From Marinosulfonomonas sp. (GTDB lineage: Bacteria > Pseudomonadota > Alphaproteobacteria > Rhodobacterales > Rhodobacteraceae): 37,128 nucleotides of DNA. The notes under the pieces were generated by a model. The model did no database searches, was not told the origin of the DNA, and worked only from the letters and a program-made list of their open reading frames with translations. This document shows positions 32,034-37,128 of this stretch, piece by piece. Numbering within the stretch: position 1 is the stretch's first letter; every line of letters starts with the position of its first letter. The stretch is from NCBI GenBank assembly GCA_015488685.1, contig WFNH01000072.1, forward strand, positions 1 through 37,128, in the 5' to 3' direction. A program made the position numbers and the translations under genes.

Positions 32034-33260
32034 ATGAGCAGTATCGCACGATTGTTTATGATGGTTTTTGTCCTGTGGGCAGGGGCGGCGCAGGCGCAGC
32101 AGATGTCGGCGCTGGCGCGTTTGGATGTGTCGCGTTCCTTTATTCGGGACGAGGGGCGCGGTGGGCTGGCGATTGATCTGCATTTGACGCAAGCGGTGCC
32201 ATATCGGGTTTTCACACTGGATCAGCCGCGTCGCCTGGTTGTGGATTTTCGCGAGGTGGATTGGGGCGGTGTGAGCGCGGCAGATTTGGTGCAGGGATCA
32301 CAGGCAAGCGGGGCGCGGTTCGGAGTGTTTCAGCCCGGCTGGTCGCGGATGGTGGTTGATCTGGCGGCACCATTGATGGTGCAGACCGCAGCGATGGTGA
32401 CTGATCCCAACGCGGGGGATGCGACTGTGCAAATACGTTTGGTTTCCGGCACTGCGGCCGAGTTTAACGCCCGTTCCGGCCCCCCGGAATCGACGCTTTG
32501 GGGTATACCGGAAATTACAAATGCAACGCGGCCAGTGGCGCGACAAACCGGTCAGGGGGGGCTGGTGGTGGTATTGGACCCCGGCCATGGCGGGATTGAT
32601 CCGGGGGCGCAGGCTGATGGCAAGTCCGAGGCAAATTTGATGTTGTCTTTTGCCCGCGAGATAAAAGATGTGTTGACGCGGGCAGGGGGATTTCGGGTGG
32701 TTCTAACCCGAAACGAGGATATATTCGTCCCGCTTGAAACGCGGATCAGCATTGCACGGGCCGCCGGTGCAGATGTGTTCATTTCGCTACATGCGGATAT
32801 GCTAAGCGAAGGGCGTGCCGCGGGAGCAACGGTATATACATTATCGGAAACGGCCTCGGACGAGGCTTCGGAGCTATTGGCTGAACGCCATGACCGCAAT
32901 GATCTTCTGGCTGGTGTTGACCTTGTAGAACAGGATGATGTGATTGCCGGTGTCCTGATGGACATGGCGCGGGTGGAAACAATGCCACGGGCCGACCGGC
33001 TGGCGGATCAACTGGTGATCGGGTTGAAGGGGGCAATTGGCCGGATGCATAGCCGCCCGCGCGAATTCGCCAGTTTTTCCGTGCTGAAAGCCGCGGATAT
33101 CCCATCGGTTTTGATCGAGATCGGCTTTTTGTCAAATCCCGTCGATTTGAAAAACCTGTCTACACCAGAGTGGCGCATCAAGGCGGCCGGTGGGATTCGT
33201 GCGGCATTGGTGGAATGGGCCGCAATGGACGCGGCACAAGCGCGGCTGCGGCGGCAGTAA
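32034..33260 (+). CDS. amiC: N-acetylmuramoyl-L-alanine amidase with AMIN domain (AmiC-type)
   Basis: A 408-residue periplasmic protein. A signal peptide (about 1-22, GAAQAQQ) precedes an AMIN domain (about 25-140, with RVFTLDQPRRLVVDF) and an Amidase_3 domain (about 175-405). Zinc and catalytic residues are H185 (LDPGHGG), E199 (KSEANL), H253 (SLHAD) and E362 (IEIGFLSN). It cleaves the stem peptide from MurNAc, typically for daughter-cell separation. AAGGTGG precedes ATG 32034; an upstream frame to 31923 would bury the signal peptide. It is followed by PBP1A, a common alphaproteobacterial order. Confidence 0.95.
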   Translation: MSSIARLFMMVFVLWAGAAQAQQMSALARLDVSRSFIRDEGRGGLAIDLHLTQAVPYRVFTLDQPRRLVVDFREVDWGGVSAADLVQGSQASGARFGVFQPGWSRMVVDLAAPLMVQTAAMVTDPNAGDATVQIRLVSGTAAEFNARSGPPESTLWGIPEITNATRPVARQTGQGGLVVVLDPGHGGIDPGAQADGKSEANLMLSFAREIKDVLTRAGGFRVVLTRNEDIFVPLETRISIARAAGADVFISLHADMLSEGRAAGATVYTLSETASDEASELLAERHDRNDLLAGVDLVEQDDVIAGVLMDMARVETMPRADRLADQLVIGLKGAIGRMHSRPREFASFSVLKAADIPSVLIEIGFLSNPVDLKNLSTPEWRIKAAGGIRAALVEWAAMDAAQARLRRQ

Positions 33261-33315
33261 TGTAATAAAAGTGATCAAAACGGCGCGAATTGGCTGATTT
33301 TTCAAGGAACACGTT

Positions 33316-33344
33316 TTGACCCTTGCGCATTGCGTGCCTATATA
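33316..33344 (+). promoter_or_regulatory. Sigma-70 promoter of mrcA
   Basis: TTGACC (33316-33321) and TATATA (33339-33344) are separated by exactly 17 bp, giving a start near 33351 and a leader under 25 nt. Confidence 0.75.
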
Positions 33345-33367
33345 CGCCCTAGGCCCCGTTTTGGAGA

Positions 33368-35911
33368 ATGGTTTTGATCAAAGGCACCTTGTCATTTTTT
33401 GGCGCGATATTCAGCTGGTTAACACTGGCCCTGTTGATGGGGGCTGTCGTGTTGGGCGGTGTATTCTGGACCATTTCCCGTAATCTGCCCAGTCACGAGG
33501 CATTGGCACAATACACGCCGGCCACGATTAGCCGGATTTATTCCGGTGAAGGGCAAATCATTGATGAATTTGCCAAGGAGCGCCGTCTTTTTACGCCGAT
33601 CGGGGATATTCCCGATTTGGTAAAAGAAGCGTTCATATCTGCCGAGGACAAGAACTTTTACAAACACGCCGGTTATGACCTGCGCGGGATTGCGGCAGCT
33701 GTGATTGAAGCGATCAAGTCGCGCGGAAAGCGGGTGCGCGGGGCATCGACCATTCCACAGCAGGTGGCAAAAAATATGCTGTTAGGCGGCGAGCGCAAAA
33801 TCGAGCGCAAGATCGGGGAAATTATTATTGCCTCACGTTTGGTCAATACGATTGGCCGTGAAAAGGTGCTGGAAATTTATCTGAACGAGATTTTTCTGGG
33901 CCAGAACAGCTATGGTGTGACGGCGGCGGCACAGACGTATTTCAACAAAACGCTTGATCAGTTAAAGCCCGAGGAAGCGGCCTATCTGGCTGTGCTGCCC
34001 AAAGCGCCATCAGACTACCATCCGGTGCGCCAGCATGACAGGGCAATTGCAAGACGTAACTATGTTTTGCGTGAAATGTATCAGAACGGGTATCTGGCAA
34101 AAGATGCTTATGAAACGGCCCGCGATGCGCCATTGCTGACCGTGCAAAACGGTGATTTCGAAAGCTTCAGAAAAGAATTACCGCCACGGGATTACTTTAC
34201 CGACCAGATACGGCGTCAGTTGACCCGCGATTTTGGCGAGGGTGAATTTTTCAGCGGTGGCTTGAGCATTCGGGCAACCATTGATCCAGAGATGCAGAAA
34301 GTAGCTGCCAAGGTGCTTCGTGCGGGGTTGGAAAAATACGACCGCCGGCAGGGCGTCTGGCGTGGAACGGGCAAGACGCTGCCACCCGAGGCGCTGGTAG
34401 ATGAAGCTACCTGGCGGGCGGCATTGGGCAAGGTTCGGATTGCACGCGATATAACGCTGGAAACCAAGTGGCACCCTGCGGTGGTTCTGGAGGTCACCAG
34501 CAAAGGCGCGCGGTTGGGGATTGAAGGGGTCGACACCCCTGAAGGCGGAAACTGGGTTCCGGCCAAGGATATGGCATGGGCCCGCAAGCGACTGGACAAT
34601 GGCAAGCTGGGGGCAAAGGGCAAGCTGGTTGAAGTTGGCGATGTTGTGCATGTGCGCGCCATGGTCAAGGATAGCGATGGCAGTTTTATTCGCTGGACAT
34701 TGCGCCAGGTGCCTGAAATTCAGGGCGGCTTTATGGCGATGGATGTGCACACCGGCCGTGTGATTGCAATGCAAGGCGGGTTTTCCTATCAAAATTCGGT
34801 TTTCAATCGGGCGACACAGGCCAAACGCCAACCCGGCTCGAATTTCAAACCTTTCGTATATGCCGCTGCACTGGATAGTGGCTATACGCCGGCAACGATT
34901 GTGGTCGATGCCCCGATTGAGATTTCCACAGGGCAGGGCATCTGGCGACCGCATAATTCGTCAAACAAGTTTTACGGCCCGACCCCGCTGCGAACGGGGA
35001 TCGAACAGTCCCGTAACATTATGACGATCCGGCTTGCCAATGAAATTGGCATGGACGTCGTGGCCGAGTATGGCGAGAAATTCGGAATTTATGATCGAAT
35101 GGACCGGTTTCTGGCAAACGCACTGGGCAGCCAGGAAACCACATTGATGCGGATTGTGACAGGCTATGCGATGATTGCAAATGGTGGTGAACGGGTCGAA
35201 CCAACGCTGGTTGACCGGGTGCAGGATCGCTACGGGAACACGATTTATAAACATGACAAGCGGGAATGTGTGGATTGCCGGGTTGCGTCGCTGGAACCGG
35301 GGGTCGCCCCCAGAATTGTATCGAATCGCCAACGGGTCATTGATGCAATCACAGCCTACCAAATCCGGTCAATGATGCAGGGGGTTGTCCAACGTGGGAC
35401 AGCTGCGGGCAAGATACATTTGAATGTGCCTGTCGCTGGTAAAACCGGGACCACCAACCAGTCAAAGGATGTCTGGTTTACAGGGTTTACTTCTAATATC
35501 GTTGCAGGTTGCTATATGGGCTTTGATACCCCGCGCCCGCTGGGACGCGGGGCTTATGGCGGCACTATGTGCGCGCCGGTTTTCGACAAATTCATGCAAA
35601 AAGCGACAGCCAAATATGGCGGCGGCCCCTTTGCGGTGCCCCCCGGTGGCCATTTCATCAAGATTGACCGTTACACCGGCGCGCGCTTGTCGGATGATGC
35701 CTCGGGACCGAATGTGGTGGCGGAATATTTCCGCGATGGCGAAGACCCGATGTTCGGTATTGCGTTTGATGGCGGCTTTGCGATGGGGGCCAACCTGCCC
35801 CTGTTCAACGAGGTCGAGCAGGCCACAACCGTGACCACATCGGATGGCAACACAGTGACGCTGGGTGGCAAAGCCACCTTCGGGACTGTGCAATCGGGCG
35901 GGCTGTATTGA
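33368..35911 (+). CDS. mrcA: Penicillin-binding protein 1A, bifunctional glycosyltransferase/transpeptidase
   Basis: An 847-residue class A PBP. One N-terminal membrane helix (about 10-37) precedes the GT51 glycosyltransferase (catalytic E93 in SAEDKNFYKH, then RGASTIPQQVAKN). A linker OB-like region follows. In the transpeptidase domain S491-K494 lie in PGSNFKPF, SRN at 548-550 and KTG at 692-694. It polymerises and crosslinks peptidoglycan. ATG at 33368 lies only 1-2 nt after GGAG; TTG at 33374, two codons on, has better spacing and may be the true start. It has its own strong promoter. Confidence 0.95.
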   Translation: MVLIKGTLSFFGAIFSWLTLALLMGAVVLGGVFWTISRNLPSHEALAQYTPATISRIYSGEGQIIDEFAKERRLFTPIGDIPDLVKEAFISAEDKNFYKHAGYDLRGIAAAVIEAIKSRGKRVRGASTIPQQVAKNMLLGGERKIERKIGEIIIASRLVNTIGREKVLEIYLNEIFLGQNSYGVTAAAQTYFNKTLDQLKPEEAAYLAVLPKAPSDYHPVRQHDRAIARRNYVLREMYQNGYLAKDAYETARDAPLLTVQNGDFESFRKELPPRDYFTDQIRRQLTRDFGEGEFFSGGLSIRATIDPEMQKVAAKVLRAGLEKYDRRQGVWRGTGKTLPPEALVDEATWRAALGKVRIARDITLETKWHPAVVLEVTSKGARLGIEGVDTPEGGNWVPAKDMAWARKRLDNGKLGAKGKLVEVGDVVHVRAMVKDSDGSFIRWTLRQVPEIQGGFMAMDVHTGRVIAMQGGFSYQNSVFNRATQAKRQPGSNFKPFVYAAALDSGYTPATIVVDAPIEISTGQGIWRPHNSSNKFYGPTPLRTGIEQSRNIMTIRLANEIGMDVVAEYGEKFGIYDRMDRFLANALGSQETTLMRIVTGYAMIANGGERVEPTLVDRVQDRYGNTIYKHDKRECVDCRVASLEPGVAPRIVSNRQRVIDAITAYQIRSMMQGVVQRGTAAGKIHLNVPVAGKTGTTNQSKDVWFTGFTSNIVAGCYMGFDTPRPLGRGAYGGTMCAPVFDKFMQKATAKYGGGPFAVPPGGHFIKIDRYTGARLSDDASGPNVVAEYFRDGEDPMFGIAFDGGFAMGANLPLFNEVEQATTVTTSDGNTVTLGGKATFGTVQSGGLY

Positions 35912-35991
35912 CGGGGTTGCTTGCCCGTCACGCCTGACATTGCTATCACCCCTAAGAACGATCTGATCACAAACTTCAAAGGCTTCCCTAC

Positions 35992-37119
35992 ATGCGCGCA
36001 GAGACACAGAACACCGTGGACGCGATTGAAAAATCCTTGGCGCTGTTGCGTCAGCGGATGGATTGGGACACGGCCAAACACCGGCTGGAAGAGTTCGACG
36101 CACGGGTCGAGGACCCGACCCTGTGGGACGACCCCGCCAAGGCGCAAAAACTGATGCGTGACCGTCAGGCGCTGCTGGATTCGATCAAGACCTACGAGGA
36201 AATCGCGCAGGAATTGTCCGACAATGTCGAGATGATCGAGCTGGGCGAGATGGAAGAAGATGAAGAAGTCATCAAAGAGGCCGAAGAGGCCCTGACCAAA
36301 CTGGCCAAAACCGCTGCCCAGAAAGAGCTGGAGGCGCTGCTGAATGGCGAAGCGGACGGCAATGACACTTTCCTTGAGATCAACGCCGGCGCCGGTGGCA
36401 CCGAAAGCTGTGACTGGGCCAACATGCTGGCGCGGATGTATGTGCGGTGGGCCGAGAAGAAGGGCTATAAGGTTGAATTGCAGTCCGAAACACCGGGGGA
36501 AGAAGCCGGTATCAAATCGGTTGCCTACAAGATAAGCGGGCCGAATGCCTATGGCTGGCTAAAGTCCGAAAGCGGTGTGCACCGGCTGGTGCGCATTTCC
36601 CCGTTTGATTCAAACGCCAAGCGCCACACTTCGTTTTCTTCGGTCTGGGTTTACCCCGTGGTGGATGACGATATCGAAATTGACGTCAACCCGTCGGATG
36701 TCCGCATTGATACATACCGGTCATCGGGCGCGGGCGGGCAGCATGTGAACACCACGGATTCCGCGGTGCGCATCACCCACATCCCGACCAATATCGTTGT
36801 GACCTCGTCGCAAAAATCCCAGCACCAGAACCGCGACATCGCAATGAAGGCGCTTAAGTCGCGCCTGTATCAGATGGAACTGGACAAGCGCAATCAGGCG
36901 ATCAATGACGCCCATGAAAACAAGGGTGATGCGGGGTGGGGCAACCAGATCCGATCCTACGTTTTGCAGCCCTACCAGATGGTTAAAGATCTGCGAACCA
37001 ACTATGAAACATCCGACACCCAAGGGGTTCTGAACGGTGATCTGGACGGCTTCATGGCGGCCACTTTGGCGCTGGATGTGTCCGGCAAATCGCGTGCCGA
37101 AGCACAGGGCGACGATTAG
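35992..37119 (+). CDS. prfB: Peptide chain release factor 2
   Basis: A 375-residue class I release factor. The stop-codon anticodon-like tripeptide is SPF (203-205), which marks RF2 reading UGA and UAA, and GGQ lies at 248-250 for peptidyl-tRNA hydrolysis. The frame is uninterrupted: the in-frame UGA and shift site that autoregulate prfB in many bacteria are absent around codon 25 ([15 protein letters not shown]). AAAGG lies about 10 nt before the ATG. It follows mrcA by 80 bp and is complete in the window. Confidence 0.97.
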   Translation: MRAETQNTVDAIEKSLALLRQRMDWDTAKHRLEEFDARVEDPTLWDDPAKAQKLMRDRQALLDSIKTYEEIAQELSDNVEMIELGEMEEDEEVIKEAEEALTKLAKTAAQKELEALLNGEADGNDTFLEINAGAGGTESCDWANMLARMYVRWAEKKGYKVELQSETPGEEAGIKSVAYKISGPNAYGWLKSESGVHRLVRISPFDSNAKRHTSFSSVWVYPVVDDDIEIDVNPSDVRIDTYRSSGAGGQHVNTTDSAVRITHIPTNIVVTSSQKSQHQNRDIAMKALKSRLYQMELDKRNQAINDAHENKGDAGWGNQIRSYVLQPYQMVKDLRTNYETSDTQGVLNGDLDGFMAATLALDVSGKSRAEAQGDD

Positions 37120-37128
37120 GGTCAGGAC

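Noticed and set aside
1-37128. CRISPR array, rRNA operon, prophage or gene transfer agent cluster
   Set aside because: No regularly spaced direct repeats, no rRNA core sequences and no capsid, portal or terminase genes were seen.

Overview
The window looks like chromosomal DNA of a Rhodobacteraceae (roseobacter-type) alphaproteobacterium. Support comes from a diaminopimelate-type mraZ-rsmH-ftsL-ftsI-murE-murF-mraY-murD run, a HemA of the Rhodobacter ALA-synthase type with its catalytic Lys at position 248, an amidase-PBP1A-prfB run, and a DUF1127 gene followed by an array of CCUCCUCCC-loop hairpins. That array is the layout of the ccaF1-ccsR locus of Rhodobacter. Family calls come from reading motifs by eye; no database was searched.

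Layout. (1) 1-2900 is accessory-looking: the first 34 codons of a tyrosine-recombinase-like integrase running off the left edge, an EamA/DMT exporter, a gene-poor stretch with an imperfect inverted repeat, four CCUCCUCCC hairpins and their DUF1127 gene on the minus strand, and an AT-rich orphan gene. (2) 3034-4436 holds mrp (Fe-S carrier ATPase) and a small cupin, translationally coupled. (3) 4437-5068 is a 630-bp non-coding region with three clusters of 10-bp-phased GGG/CCC boxes (candidate MraZ operators), an AT-rich dyad and a long leader hairpin. (4) 5069-14351 is the dcw cluster from mraZ to murD, mostly with overlapping starts and stops. It contains a 25-codon micro-ORF plus palindrome between murE and murF, and a 60-bp palindrome between mraY and murD. 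It does not continue into ftsW/murG here. (5) 14430-21650 holds a GluR0-like ligand-gated channel, a pterin dehydratase, tgt, lon behind a sigma-32-like promoter, an HU protein with a basic N-terminal tail, tRNA-Val, a histidine phosphatase, tRNA-Asp and two tandem paralogous small membrane proteins. (6) 21647-28315 holds a secreted protein of unknown function and an M20 peptidase (minus strand), a secreted Cys-repeat protein, hemA (TTG start), a RodZ-like gene and ispG. (7) 28333-28602 is a 270-bp nested-hairpin, MITE-like element between convergent ispG and dsbA-like genes. (8) 28626-37119 holds a DsbA-like oxidoreductase and an M48-TPR protease (minus strand), then an aminotransferase, an AMIN-amidase, PBP1A and prfB (plus strand).

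Functionally the window is dominated by cell-wall synthesis and division: lipid-II precursor enzymes, FtsI/FtsL, PBP1A, an amidase and a RodZ-like protein. Envelope and protein quality control (Lon, DsbA, M48) and tetrapyrrole and isoprenoid supply (HemA, IspG) make up much of the rest. The most notable non-coding elements are the CcsR-type sRNA array, the multi-cluster phased boxes upstream of mraZ, and the 270-bp structured element, whose transition-type mismatches all become G-U pairs in minus-strand RNA.
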